The notes beneath the pieces were generated by a model. The model was not told the DNA's origin and searched no databases. It worked only from the letters and a program-made list of their open reading frames with translations. The position numbers were made by a program, and so were the translations under genes. Positions 7,413 through 16,101 of a DNA stretch of 37,766 nucleotides are shown here, in pieces. How positions within the stretch are numbered: position 1 is the stretch's first letter; each line of letters begins with the position of its first letter. Origin of the DNA: Lachnospiraceae bacterium (lineage in GTDB: Bacteria; Bacillota; Clostridia; Lachnospirales; Lachnospiraceae); assembly GCA_009774145.1 (NCBI GenBank), contig VSND01000044.1, forward strand, positions 1-37,766, in the 5' to 3' direction.

Positions 7413-8702
7413 ATGGGAAAATACGGAAAACTTGCGGAATTTATCGTGGAAAAAGTCGGCGGAAAAGAAAATATCAAAAGCCTGACTCACTGCATCACCC
7501 GTCTGCGCTTTCAGCTGGCGGACGAGGGAAAGGCGGATGACAACGCCCTGAAAGGGTCTGACGGCATCGTCACGGTTATGAAAAGCGGCGGACAGTATCA
7601 GGTGGTGATCGGAAATCACGTGGCAGATGTATACGCGGATGTATGCATTGCGGCAGGTATCACGGAGGAAAATGCTTCCGATGCGGGAGATACACAGAAA
7701 GGGCTGTTCAACCGGCTGATTGACATTATCAGCGGCTGTTTCCAGCCGGTGCTGGGTGCGCTCTGCGCGGCAGGTATCGTAAAAGGACTGAACGCGGTGC
7801 TGCTCCTTTTGCTGGGCCAGTCCTACGGGGCCGGCGGGACGTATCTGATTCTCAATGCCATCGGCGATTCGGTATTTTATTTCTTCCCGGTGATCCTTGG
7901 ATATTCGGCCGCGAGGAAGTTCAATGTCCAGCCGGTGATCGGGATTCTCCTGGGAGCCGTCATGTGTTATCCGTCCATACAGAAAAGCACGCTGGAGGCG
8001 GCAGGTGAAGCGCTGGGAACGCTGCCCATGATCGGAGACTACTATACGAATTTTATCGGGATTCCTTTTGTGGCGGGCAATTATACCAGTTCGGTCGTTC
8101 CGATTCTGGTGGTGACGGCTTTTGCGGGATTCGTACAGAAGACGGCAAAAAAATATATACCGGAAGTGATCCAGAATTTTTTCGTGCCGTTTACAGTGCT
8201 GATCGTCAGCATCCCGGCGGGACTTCTGGTGATCGGACCGGTGGTATCTCTCATCACCGATTTCCTGTCTCAGATCTTTACCAGCCTGTACAGCTTTTCT
8301 GCAGTCCTGACCGCGGCTGTGGTCGGTATTCTGTGGCAGGTGCTGGTTATCTTCGGTCTGCACTGGGCGGTTATTCCGATCTCCCTTATGAACATGGCTT
8401 CTCTGGGCTATGATACGGTGATCGTCGGCAGCTTTGGATGTGCCTTTGCGACCACAGCAGCTACTTTTGCCATGTTCCTGAAGATCCGGAATAAGAAAAG
8501 GAAAGCGCTGGCAGCGTCCGCGTCCATCTCCGGTATCTGCGGCGTGACGGAGCCCGCCATCTACGGCTTTGCCCTGCCGGAGAAGACGCCGTTCTTATTT
8601 TCTCTGATCGGCAGCGGCATCGGCGGCGCGATCCTCGGTATCTTCGGAGTCAAAAAGTATTCAGTACGGGATCGAACCGCTGGTTACGCTGTCGCACTTT
8701 GA
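7413..8702 (+). pseudogene. beta-glucoside PTS EIIBC, truncated by a deletion
   Basis: Starts as a normal beta-glucoside-type phosphotransferase permease. Residues 1-85 are the EIIB domain with the phosphorylated cysteine Cys27 in SLTHCITRLRF, and the EIIC membrane domain follows from about residue 105, including IFGLHWAVIPI and SGICGVTEPAIYGF. The family match stops near residue 414 (GIFGVK, about 8656). The last residues (KKYSVRDRTAGYAVAL) are out-of-frame reading of a downstream glycosidase gene. The end of EIIC and any EIIA domain are missing. The EIIB domain may still be made, but sugar transport is very unlikely. A ribosome site (GGAGG) precedes ATG 7413. No BglG-type antiterminator is present. 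Confidence 0.85.
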
Positions 8703-9747
8703 GATTCCGTATCATCTGGTGAAAACGTATCAGGGATTTTCGGACCGCCGGGTAATTGATTATTTTGTGCGGTATGCAGTGACTGTCTTTGAACGGTACA
8801 AGGATAAAGTAAAATACTGGCTGACCTTCAACGAGATCAATTTTGCCACCATGCCCAAAGGAAATCTGAACATTCTGGGCATTCTGGATGACCGGACGGA
8901 GGATCACAACCATCCTTTTGACGATAAAACCCGCAGATATCAGGCGCTGCATCATGTCTTTTTAGCCAGCGCCCGGGCGGTCGTGGAGGGGCATCGGATC
9001 CGTCCGGATTTCCGGATCGGATGCATGCTCTGCCACATTACCATGTACCCGCTCACCTGCTCTCCGGACGATATGCTGGAATATCAGGAGCTGGATCATT
9101 TTTTCAATGATTTCTGCGGGGATGTGCAGGTGAAGGGAGAATATCCCTATTACATGCAGTATTATTTTGAGAAAAATCAGATCGAACTGAAGATGCAGGA
9201 GGGAGATCTGGAACTTTTGAAAAGCGGGACGGTGGATTTTTATTCCTTTTCTTATTATATGACCAACTGTGTGACGAAGAGGAAGGAAGGCGTGGAACTT
9301 ACTCTGGGCAATCTCATGGGCGGCGCCAAAAATCCGTACCTGAAAGCCAGCGACTGGGGCTGGCAGATCGATCCTCAGGGGCTGCGTTTTACACTGCATA
9401 AACTGTACAACCGCTATCATGTCCCGCTGATGATCGTGGAAAACGGCATCGGAGCGGTGGATGAGCTGGAGGACGGAAAAGTCCATGATCCATACCGGAT
9501 CGCTTATCTCAGGGATCATATTGCGCAGATGCGGCTGGCCGTGGAGAGCGGCGTGGATCTGATGGGTTATACCATGTGGGGGCCCTTCGACCTGATCAGC
9601 GCAGGAACCGGGGAGATGAAGAAGCGTTACGGATTTATCTATATCGACCGGGAAAACGACGGCTCCGGAAGCCTGAAGCGCTATAAGAAAGATTCTTTCT
9701 ACTGGTATCAAAAAGTGATCGCTTCCAATGGGGCGGACCTGCAATAG
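8662..9747 (+). pseudogene. GH1 6-phospho-beta-glucosidase, 5' truncated
   Basis: From about 8662 the frame reads QYGIEPLVTLSHFEIPYHLV, the middle of a GH1 6-phospho-beta-glucosidase. Both catalytic glutamates survive: the acid/base in TFNEIN (codon 8833-8835) and the nucleophile in IVENG (codon 9439-9441). The C-terminal end (GSLKRYKKDSFYWYQKVIAS) is intact. Roughly the first 110-120 residues, including the first strands of the barrel and the sugar-binding N-terminal motifs, are missing. The only nearby start is GTG 8719, inside the domain and without a clear ribosome site. The fusion point with the PTS gene is within 8650-8664 and is out of frame. Not expected to fold into a working enzyme. 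Confidence 0.88.
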
Positions 9748-9779
9748 ACAACAAACTTCCGTTTTACTGCCATATTTTT

Positions 9780-9816
9780 CAAAAAGCAGAGCCATGTGAT
9801 ACGGCTCTGCTTTTTG
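9780..9816. terminator. strong bidirectional intrinsic terminator
   Basis: A perfect 14-bp stem (left arm 9780-9793, right arm 9803-9816) with a 9-base loop, a GC-rich core GCAGAGCC/GGCTCTGC, and A-run/T-run outer arms so that it works in either direction. It lies 32 bases after the last gene of the malate/PTS transcription unit. Confidence 0.9.
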
Positions 9817-9831
9817 AGGGTCTGTTAAATT

Positions 9832-10002
9832 TTTTGAGGAGAGCGATCCCGGTTCCGGGAGACTTTGATGAGTTTTTTGATTGGGGAGAATGTCTGTGCG
9901 CAGAATATATGGGACGGGCGCTGGGGCTGCATATACCGTTGCCGGACAGAGTGGGAGACTGGCCGGGCCGGGTTGCATCTTTTTCCATTTTCAGGTAAAA
10001 TA
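9832..10002 (+). other. open coding-like stretch without a start, possible gene relic
   Basis: Between the terminator and the next gene one frame stays open with normal-looking codons and an amphipathic, acidic sequence (IPVPGDFDEFFDWGECLCAE and then YMGRALGLHIPLPDRVGD), ending at a TAA. There is no plausible start codon with a ribosome site at its beginning. I do not recognise the family. It may be the tail of a lost gene or chance. The remainder of the 9817-10075 gap shows nothing else beyond the GGAGG site of the next gene. Confidence 0.25.
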
Positions 10003-10075
10003 TTGAAGGAGCAGTTCAGAGACGGCAGGCCTCTGAAACAGAAGCAATGATCAGGGGAATATGGAGGAAGAGAAA

Positions 10076-11197
10076 ATGGCGCATTTGTATTTTCAGGTTG
10101 AGGTATTGGAGCGATTCTGCAGGGACGCGTTTCGGAAATTCGGATTTTCGGAGGAAGAGAGCAGGATCATCACGGATGTACTGCTGATGTCGGATCAGTA
10201 TGGGATTGAGTCCCACGGGATGCAGCGGCTGACCCGCTATCACAAGGGAATCGAGTCAGGGATGATCAAAGTGGATGCGGTGCCGGAGGTGGTATTCGAG
10301 ACGCCGGTGTCCGCGGTCATCGAAGGACATGACGGCATGGGGCAGCTCATCGGGCACAAGGCCATGGAGACAGCCATCGAAAAGGCGAAAAAAACCGGTA
10401 TGGCCATTGTCACGGTGCGCAACTCCAATCATTATGGAATCGCGGGATATTATGCGAAGATGGCCTGTGACAGGGGGCTGATTGGCATGTCCTTTACCAA
10501 TTCCGAGGCGATCATGGTGCCCACCAATGCGAAGCAGGCCATGCTGGGAAGCAATCCCATCGCCATCGCCGTGCCTGCCGAGCCGTATCCTTTCTTCTTT
10601 GACGCTTCCACCACCGTCGTCACGAGAGGAAAGCTGGAGATGTACCGGAAGGCGGAGAAGCCGCTGCCGGACGGCTGGGCGCTGGATCAGGACGGCAATC
10701 CGTCCAGTGACGCGGATCTGGTTCTTCGTAATATCGTCGGCAAGACCGGGGGCGGGATTATGCCTCTGGGTGAAAATGAAGAGATCACCGGAAGTCATAA
10801 AGGATATGGATACGGTATGATCTGCGAGCTGTTTACCTCCATCCTGTCGCAGGGTCTGACCTCCAATCACACCCACACGGACGGCAAAGGCGGAACCTGC
10901 CACGGTTTTATCGCGATCGATCCGTCGGTTTTCGGCGATCCGGAGGAGATGAAGAAACATTTTTCCGTCTTTCTCAAGGAGCTTCGGGAAGCGCCCAGGG
11001 CCGTGGGGAAAGACCGCATCTATACCCATGGAGAAAAGGAAGTGCTGGCCTGCGAGCGTATAAAGAACGAAGGAGTCGCCGTGGATCAGAAGACGCTGGT
11101 GGAGATGAAGCAGATGAGCAAGTACCTGGGAATGGATTTTGCATCGTATTTTGGAGCGGTTTCCCTGGAAGAGGGAGGCTATCAGAGTATTTACTGA
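10076..11197 (+). CDS. Ldh2-family malate/lactate/ureidoglycolate dehydrogenase
   Basis: A 373-residue NAD(P)-dependent 2-hydroxyacid dehydrogenase of the Ldh2/MDH2 oxidoreductase family (PF02615), structurally unrelated to classical malate or lactate dehydrogenase. Conserved blocks include the SDQYGIESHGMQRL start with the catalytic histidine, VRNSNHYGIAGYY, the FTNSEAIMVPTNA turn, the LGSNPIAIAVP nucleotide site and ITGSHKGYGYGMICELF. Start set at ATG 10076 with GGAGG 8 bases before; an ATG at 10061 has no such site. It is separated from the malate operon by a terminator, so it is a separate transcript, but oxidation of malate, lactate or a similar hydroxy acid fits the neighbourhood. Exact substrate unknown. 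Confidence 0.88.
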   Translation: MAHLYFQVEVLERFCRDAFRKFGFSEEESRIITDVLLMSDQYGIESHGMQRLTRYHKGIESGMIKVDAVPEVVFETPVSAVIEGHDGMGQLIGHKAMETAIEKAKKTGMAIVTVRNSNHYGIAGYYAKMACDRGLIGMSFTNSEAIMVPTNAKQAMLGSNPIAIAVPAEPYPFFFDASTTVVTRGKLEMYRKAEKPLPDGWALDQDGNPSSDADLVLRNIVGKTGGGIMPLGENEEITGSHKGYGYGMICELFTSILSQGLTSNHTHTDGKGGTCHGFIAIDPSVFGDPEEMKKHFSVFLKELREAPRAVGKDRIYTHGEKEVLACERIKNEGVAVDQKTLVEMKQMSKYLGMDFASYFGAVSLEEGGYQSIY

Positions 11198-11233
11198 TGC
11201 ATTGAAAAATATCAGTTCAAGGGGATATTACGA

Positions 11234-11271
11234 TTCACAGAGGCCCAGGGCGCAGCCCCCCGCTCCGTGAA
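11234..11271. repeat. imperfect inverted repeat with inner hairpin
   Basis: TTCACAGAG (11234-11242) pairs with CTCCGTGAA (11263-11271) with one mismatch, and the interior holds GGGC-GCA-GCCC (11248-11258). There is no T-run, so it is not a standard terminator. It may be a mobile or structured repeat, or part of the 3' end of the preceding transcript. Confidence 0.45.
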
Positions 11272-11319
11272 CAGTAACGACATGAACGGCGGTCTCTTTG
11301 TGTTTTTATGAATCACCGC

Positions 11320-11348
11320 TTGTAAAAGCAGGGGCAATCGTATATAAT
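11320..11348 (+). promoter_or_regulatory. promoter of gltX
   Basis: TTGTAA (11320-11325), a 17-base spacer and a perfect TATAAT (11343-11348). It is followed by a roughly 50-base leader with an 8-bp hairpin and the gltX start. Confidence 0.75.
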
Positions 11349-11360
11349 CGTATCATTACA

Positions 11361-11401
11361 GGAAAATCAGGCAGGATTTTCCTCCTGATAAGATTGAGGA
11401 G
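11361..11401 (+). promoter_or_regulatory. gltX leader hairpin and possibly paired ribosome site
   Basis: GGAAAATC (11361-11368) and GATTTTCC (11375-11382) form a perfect 8-bp hairpin with a 6-base loop. Just after it, CTCCT could pair with the AGGAG ribosome site at 11397-11401 across a 10-base loop, an arrangement able to lower translation. No known riboswitch or T-box was recognised; the leader is too short for a T-box. Confidence 0.35.
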
Positions 11402-11410
11402 TGAATGAAT

Positions 11411-12859
11411 ATGGGAAAAGTACGTACAAGATTTGCGCCGAGTCCCACCGGAAGGATGCATGTGGGAAATTTAAGAACGGCGTTATATGCATATCTGATT
11501 GCAAAACATGAGGGCGGGGATTTCCTGCTCCGTATTGAAGACACCGATCAGGAGCGCCTGGTGGAAGGAGCGGTGGACATCATCTACCGTACGCTTCAGA
11601 AGACGGGGCTGATCCACGACGAGGGACCGGACAAGGACGGCGGTGTGGGGCCTTATGTGCAGAGTGAGCGCCAGGCTTCCGGCATCTATCTGGAATATGC
11701 AAAAAAGCTGGTTGAAAAGGGCGAGGCTTATTACTGTTTCTGTGATAAGGAGCGGCTGGAAAGCCTGAAGCAGGAGGTGGCAGGCAAGGAGATCAGTATC
11801 TATGACAAGCACTGTCTGCATCTGTCCAGAGAGGAAGTGGAAGCGAAGCTTGCTGCAGGCGTGCCCTACGTGATCCGGCAGAACAATCCCCAGACCGGGA
11901 CTACGACGTTTCATGACGAGATCTACGGAGATATTACGGTGGACAACGCAGAGCTGGATGATATGATACTGATTAAGTCTGACGGGTATCCAACCTACAA
12001 TTTTGCCAATGTGGTAGACGATCATCTTATGGGGATTACGCATGTGGTACGCGGCAATGAGTACCTGTCTTCTTCTCCCAAGTATAACCGTCTCTATGAG
12101 GCGTTTGGATGGGAAGTGCCGGTTTATGTTCACTGTCCGCTGATCACGGACGAGACGCACAGGAAGCTGAGCAAGCGGTGCGGACATTCTTCTTACGAGG
12201 ACCTGATCGAGCAGGGATTTCTGACGGAGGCGGTAGTGAACTTTGTAGCACTTCTTGGATGGTCCCCGGAGGATAATCAGGAGATCGCATCCTTGGCGGA
12301 ACTGGTGGAGAAATTCGATTACCGCCATATGAGCAAGTCACCGGCAGTCTTTGACTACGGCAAATTAAAATGGATGAATGGTGAATATATGAAGGCGATG
12401 GACTTTGATGCGTTCTACGAAAAGGCGCTTCCGATCATGAAAGAGGTCATTACAAAGGACTATGATTTCCGGAAAATCGCGCAGATGGTGAAGACCCGGA
12501 TCGAGACTTTTCCGGATATCCGGGATCATATCGATTTCTTTGAGGCGGTGCCGGAATACGATGTATCCATGTATACCCACAAGAAGATGAAGACCAGCGC
12601 CGAGACAAGCCTTGCCGTGCTGAAGGAAGTGCTGCCGCTTCTGGAGAAGCAGGAAGACTACAGCAACGATGCACTGTATGCAATGCTGAGCGCCTATGTG
12701 GCGGAAAAAGGATATAAAAACGGATACGTCATGTGGCCCATCCGTACGGCAGCATCCGGAAAGCAGATGACACCCTGCGGCGCAACGGAGATCCTGGAGA
12801 TTCTCGGCAGGGAGGAATCCATTGCCCGCATCCAGAAAGCAATTGAGAAATTAAGCTGA
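11411..12859 (+). CDS. gltX: glutamyl-tRNA synthetase
   Basis: A class-I aminoacyl-tRNA synthetase of 482 residues that charges tRNA-Glu. In bacteria lacking GlnRS it also mischarges tRNA-Gln for the amidotransferase route. The start RTRFAPSPTGRMHVGNLRTA contains the HIGH-type motif (HVGN, 17-20), RIEDTDQER follows, and the KMSKS-type loop is KLSKR at 252-256. The C-terminal half is the helical anticodon-binding domain. ATG 11411 is preferred over ATG 11405 because GAGGAG ends 9 bases before it but only 3 bases before the upstream ATG. It is the first gene of its transcript, with the helicase gene following after 4 bases. Confidence 0.96.
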   Translation: MGKVRTRFAPSPTGRMHVGNLRTALYAYLIAKHEGGDFLLRIEDTDQERLVEGAVDIIYRTLQKTGLIHDEGPDKDGGVGPYVQSERQASGIYLEYAKKLVEKGEAYYCFCDKERLESLKQEVAGKEISIYDKHCLHLSREEVEAKLAAGVPYVIRQNNPQTGTTTFHDEIYGDITVDNAELDDMILIKSDGYPTYNFANVVDDHLMGITHVVRGNEYLSSSPKYNRLYEAFGWEVPVYVHCPLITDETHRKLSKRCGHSSYEDLIEQGFLTEAVVNFVALLGWSPEDNQEIASLAELVEKFDYRHMSKSPAVFDYGKLKWMNGEYMKAMDFDAFYEKALPIMKEVITKDYDFRKIAQMVKTRIETFPDIRDHIDFFEAVPEYDVSMYTHKKMKTSAETSLAVLKEVLPLLEKQEDYSNDALYAMLSAYVAEKGYKNGYVMWPIRTAASGKQMTPCGATEILEILGREESIARIQKAIEKLS

Positions 12860-12863
12860 TCTT

Positions 12864-14930
12864 ATGAGTTCTTTTACAAAATCACAGAGCATGGCGGTCC
12901 GTCATCAGGACGGACCGCTGATGGTCCTCGCAGGCCCGGGATCGGGCAAAACTACCGTTGTCACAAGAAGAGTACAGTATATGGTGCAGGAATATGGAAT
13001 TCCGGCTTCCTCCATACTGGTCATCACATTTACGAAAGCTGCCGCCACAGAGATGAAGGAGCGGTATCTGCGCCTCATGAAGGAGGACCATACGAATGTA
13101 TCCTTCGGCACGTTTCATGCGGTCTTTTTCAGTATCCTGAAGCTGGCCTACGGATTTACTGCAGGAAATATTATAAGGGAAGAGGTGCGTTATCAGTATC
13201 TGAAGGAGACGGTGGAACGGCTCCGGCTGGAGATGGACGATGAGAGTGAATTTCTGTCAGGGATCTCGGCGGAGATCAGTCTTCTGAAAAATGAACGCAT
13301 TTCTCTGGAAAACTATTTTTCCAAAAACTGTTCGGAAGAGATTTTTCGGACGATCTATACAGAGTATGAGGAAAAAAAGCAGCGGGCGAGGCTTCTCGAC
13401 TTTGATGACATGCTGCTGTATACCTGGGAGCTTCTGACGAAGCGTCCGGACATTCTGTCTGCCTGGCAGCGGAAATTTCAGTATCTGCTGGTGGATGAAT
13501 TTCAGGATATCAATCAGCTCCAGTATGATATTCTGAAGCTTCTTTCGGCTCCGGAGGACAATCTTTTTATCGTGGGAGACGATGACCAGTCCATCTACCG
13601 GTTCCGGGGCGCAAAGCCGGAGATCATGCTGAACTTTCAGAAGGATTATCCGTCGGCGGGACAGGTGATTCTGAACGACAATTTCCGTTCCACAGAACAG
13701 ATCGTGGAGGCGGCAGGCAGAGTCATCGTTCACAATCAGATGCGTTTCCCAAAGGAGATCAAAGCCCGGGGAGGAGACGGATGTCCGGTCCGTGTGCTGG
13801 AATTTCCCGATCAGCAGCAGGAGTGCATCTATATTCTGAAGGAACTTAAGCGTTATCAGGAGCAGGGGAAGGCATGGTCGGATACGGCGGTGATCTACCG
13901 GACCAATACACAGCCGAGGATACTGCTGCAAAAAATGATGGAATTCAATATTCCCTTCCGGGTTCGGGATCAGATGCCGAATCTCTTTGAACACTGGATT
14001 GCAAAAAATATCTTCTGCTATATCCGGCTGGCCATGGGGTCCAGGCAGAGGAAGGATCTGCTGCCTGTGCTGAACCGTCCCAAGCGGTATATGAACCGGG
14101 AATGTCTGGATGATGAGATCATTTCTTGGGAACATATGCTGATGTATTATGAGGACAGGGGCTATGTATGCGACCGGATTGAGAAGCTGCAGTACGATCT
14201 GAAGATGTTGAGCCGCATGGGGCCTTTTGCGGCGGTCAACTATATCCGGCATGTGATCGGTTATGATGATTATCTGCGGGAGTATGCACAGTTTCGGCGC
14301 ATGAAGGAGGAGGAACTGTTTGAGGTGGCAGAAGAGCTGGAAGAGAGCGCCAGATCCTGTAAGACCTTTGAGGAATGGTTCGAGTATGTGGACCGATATA
14401 AAGAAGAGATGGAGAACATGCGCCGCCGCCAGCAGGAGGTAAAGGACGGCGTGCAGCTGACTACCATGCACAGCAGCAAGGGTCTGGAATATGAACAAGT
14501 GTTTATACTGGACGCGGCAGAGGGGATTACGCCGTATAAAAAGGCGGTCCTGGATGAGGATCTGGAGGAAGAGAGAAGGATGTTCTACGTGGCCATGACC
14601 CGGGCGAAGAAGGAGCTGAGCATCTGCTATGCGAAAAAACAGGGCAGCCATGAGACTGCACCTTCCCGGTTTCTGCAGGAACTGCGGGGCGAAGGCGGAC
14701 CGTCTGGCAGGAGGAAGGACAGCATGCGGCTAGGCGCTGAAAGCCGCAGGGCGCAGTCCGAAAGATCTGCAGCCGGACCGGAGGGAAAGCCAGCAGAATC
14801 CGGGGCGGGGACAGCAGGAAACGGTTTGGACGTCGAAAGAAAGCCCAAAAGCGGGGAGAAAAGGGAACGAAGAAATCCGCTGGCAAAAGAGATGGAGCGG
14901 ATCAGAGCGGTAAAACAACGGAAACAATAA
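12864..14930 (+). CDS. UvrD/PcrA-type superfamily I DNA helicase
   Basis: A 688-residue ATP-driven 3'-5' DNA helicase. The motifs appear in order: Walker A AGPGSGKTT (23-31), Ia TFTKAAATEMKER, Walker B LLVDEFQDIN, motif III GDDDQSIYRFRGA, motif IV NDNFRST, motif V TTMHSSKGLEYEQVFI and VI VAMTRAKKEL. It is somewhat shorter than full-length PcrA (~740) and has a charged, low-complexity tail from about residue 610 in place of the usual C-terminal region. It lacks the nuclease motifs of AddA. It starts 4 bases after gltX with no clear ribosome site, so translation is probably coupled. The cellular role is likely DNA repair or recombination; a single-copy PcrA may be elsewhere. Confidence 0.92.
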   Translation: MSSFTKSQSMAVRHQDGPLMVLAGPGSGKTTVVTRRVQYMVQEYGIPASSILVITFTKAAATEMKERYLRLMKEDHTNVSFGTFHAVFFSILKLAYGFTAGNIIREEVRYQYLKETVERLRLEMDDESEFLSGISAEISLLKNERISLENYFSKNCSEEIFRTIYTEYEEKKQRARLLDFDDMLLYTWELLTKRPDILSAWQRKFQYLLVDEFQDINQLQYDILKLLSAPEDNLFIVGDDDQSIYRFRGAKPEIMLNFQKDYPSAGQVILNDNFRSTEQIVEAAGRVIVHNQMRFPKEIKARGGDGCPVRVLEFPDQQQECIYILKELKRYQEQGKAWSDTAVIYRTNTQPRILLQKMMEFNIPFRVRDQMPNLFEHWIAKNIFCYIRLAMGSRQRKDLLPVLNRPKRYMNRECLDDEIISWEHMLMYYEDRGYVCDRIEKLQYDLKMLSRMGPFAAVNYIRHVIGYDDYLREYAQFRRMKEEELFEVAEELEESARSCKTFEEWFEYVDRYKEEMENMRRRQQEVKDGVQLTTMHSSKGLEYEQVFILDAAEGITPYKKAVLDEDLEEERRMFYVAMTRAKKELSICYAKKQGSHETAPSRFLQELRGEGGPSGRRKDSMRLGAESRRAQSERSAAGPEGKPAESGAGTAGNGLDVERKPKSGEKRERRNPLAKEMERIRAVKQRKQ

Positions 14931-14945
14931 CAGGAGACATTAAAG

Positions 14946-15599
14946 ATGACAGAACAGTATCAAACCGTCTATGAGGGCGGTGCCGGAGAGATCGTGGAGA
15001 AAAAATCCCGGTTCATCGCTACCGTCCGTCCAGTGGAGACAGAAGCGGAAGCACTTGCATTTGTTGAAGAAATGAAGAAGAAATACTGGGATGCCAGACA
15101 CAACTGTTTCGCCTATGTGCTGGGGGAGCGTCAGGAAATCATGCGCTGCAGCGATGACGGGGAACCGTCTCAGACTGCCGGGAAGCCCATGATGGATGTG
15201 CTGACCGGTGCGGGCCTTACGAATACGGCGGTGGTGGTGACCCGGTATTTCGGCGGCACGCTCCTCGGGACCGGCGGACTGGTGCGGGCCTATTCGGCAG
15301 CGGTACAGGAGGGGCTGAAGAACAGCCGCATCATCACCAGATGCTCTGGAACCCGGATTGGTATCAGGACCGATTACAACGGAATCGGAAAACTCCAGTA
15401 TCTGTTCGGACAGAAACAGATTCCCATGATGGATGCGGAGTATGCGGAGAAGGTGTATTTTGCGGTGCTTGTGCCCATATCAAGGGTGCAGGAGATCACA
15501 AAGGCCGTAACCGAAGCCACCAGCGGACAGGCGGTGATTGAGGAAGAAGGAAACCTGTATTATGCGGTGCTGGACGGAGAGTATGTGTGCTTTGATTAA
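14946..15599 (+). CDS. yigZ: YigZ/IMPACT family protein
   Basis: A 217-residue member of the UPF0029/IMPACT family, of normal length. The N-terminal domain has the family blocks KKSRFIATVRPV, DARHNCFAYVLG, DDGEPSQTAGKPM and VVVTRYFGGTLLGTGGLVRAY; the C-terminal ferredoxin-like domain covers about 140-217. Bacterial members are cytoplasmic proteins of poorly defined role, with nucleic-acid or translation links proposed by analogy with eukaryotic IMPACT. A GGAG ribosome site precedes ATG 14946, 15 bases after the helicase stop, so it is likely cotranscribed. Confidence 0.9.
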   Translation: MTEQYQTVYEGGAGEIVEKKSRFIATVRPVETEAEALAFVEEMKKKYWDARHNCFAYVLGERQEIMRCSDDGEPSQTAGKPMMDVLTGAGLTNTAVVVTRYFGGTLLGTGGLVRAYSAAVQEGLKNSRIITRCSGTRIGIRTDYNGIGKLQYLFGQKQIPMMDAEYAEKVYFAVLVPISRVQEITKAVTEATSGQAVIEEEGNLYYAVLDGEYVCFD

Positions 15600-15664
15600 T
15601 GCCGTTTGTCGGTCTTTTTTTGGATTTCACATCATATGTATGTTCTATGAATGGGGGAATCAGC

Positions 15665-16096
15665 ATGCCATTTTTGGATACAATTGAAAAAGGAATCACA
15701 AAAGTCAGAGACCTGGGGGAATTAAGCCGTCTGAACGGGGAGATCGCCATACGGGAGACACACAGAAAAGAGTGCTTTACCGTTATGGGAGAGAAATACT
15801 ATGACTCTCTGAAAAAGGGAACCATTCCTGACTGTACGGTTCTGTATCGGGAAATCCAGAATATTGAAAAAGAACTGGAGCACCTGAAAAGAGAGATTCA
15901 GAAACTTCGGAAGATCATGATCTGTCCCAAATGCGGCAGCAGGCTGACTTCCTTTGGGGCATTCTGTCCGGTGTGCGGAACAGAGCTGATGAAAAAAAAC
16001 ATCTGTTCCAGCTGCGGAGCCGTCATGGATCCGGGAGCGAATTACTGTGTCAACTGCGGAAACAGGACGCTGTATACAGGCATCAGGGGAGAGTAG
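15665..16096 (+). CDS. small coiled-coil protein with C-terminal zinc ribbons
   Basis: A 143-residue protein. Residues 1-85 are helical and charged, ending in a heptad-like stretch (EIQNIEKELEHLKREIQKLRK). The tail has two zinc-ribbon pairs, ICPKCG...FCPVCG and ICSSCG...YCVNCG. ATG 15665 follows GGGGGA with 7 bases spacing; the frame is open back to 15599 but those upstream codons look hydrophobic and out of character. It ends 5 bases before a second zinc-ribbon protein, so the pair is probably an operon and may act together. Function unknown; such ribbons in Clostridia often mark envelope or stress-related proteins. Confidence 0.75.
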   Translation: MPFLDTIEKGITKVRDLGELSRLNGEIAIRETHRKECFTVMGEKYYDSLKKGTIPDCTVLYREIQNIEKELEHLKREIQKLRKIMICPKCGSRLTSFGAFCPVCGTELMKKNICSSCGAVMDPGANYCVNCGNRTLYTGIRGE

Positions 16097-16101
16097 GAGT
16101 T

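Noticed and set aside
13257..14651. A 464-codon minus-strand frame opposite the helicase gene
   Set aside because: Same reason: the sense strand carries a complete set of helicase motifs and the antisense product has no recognisable features.
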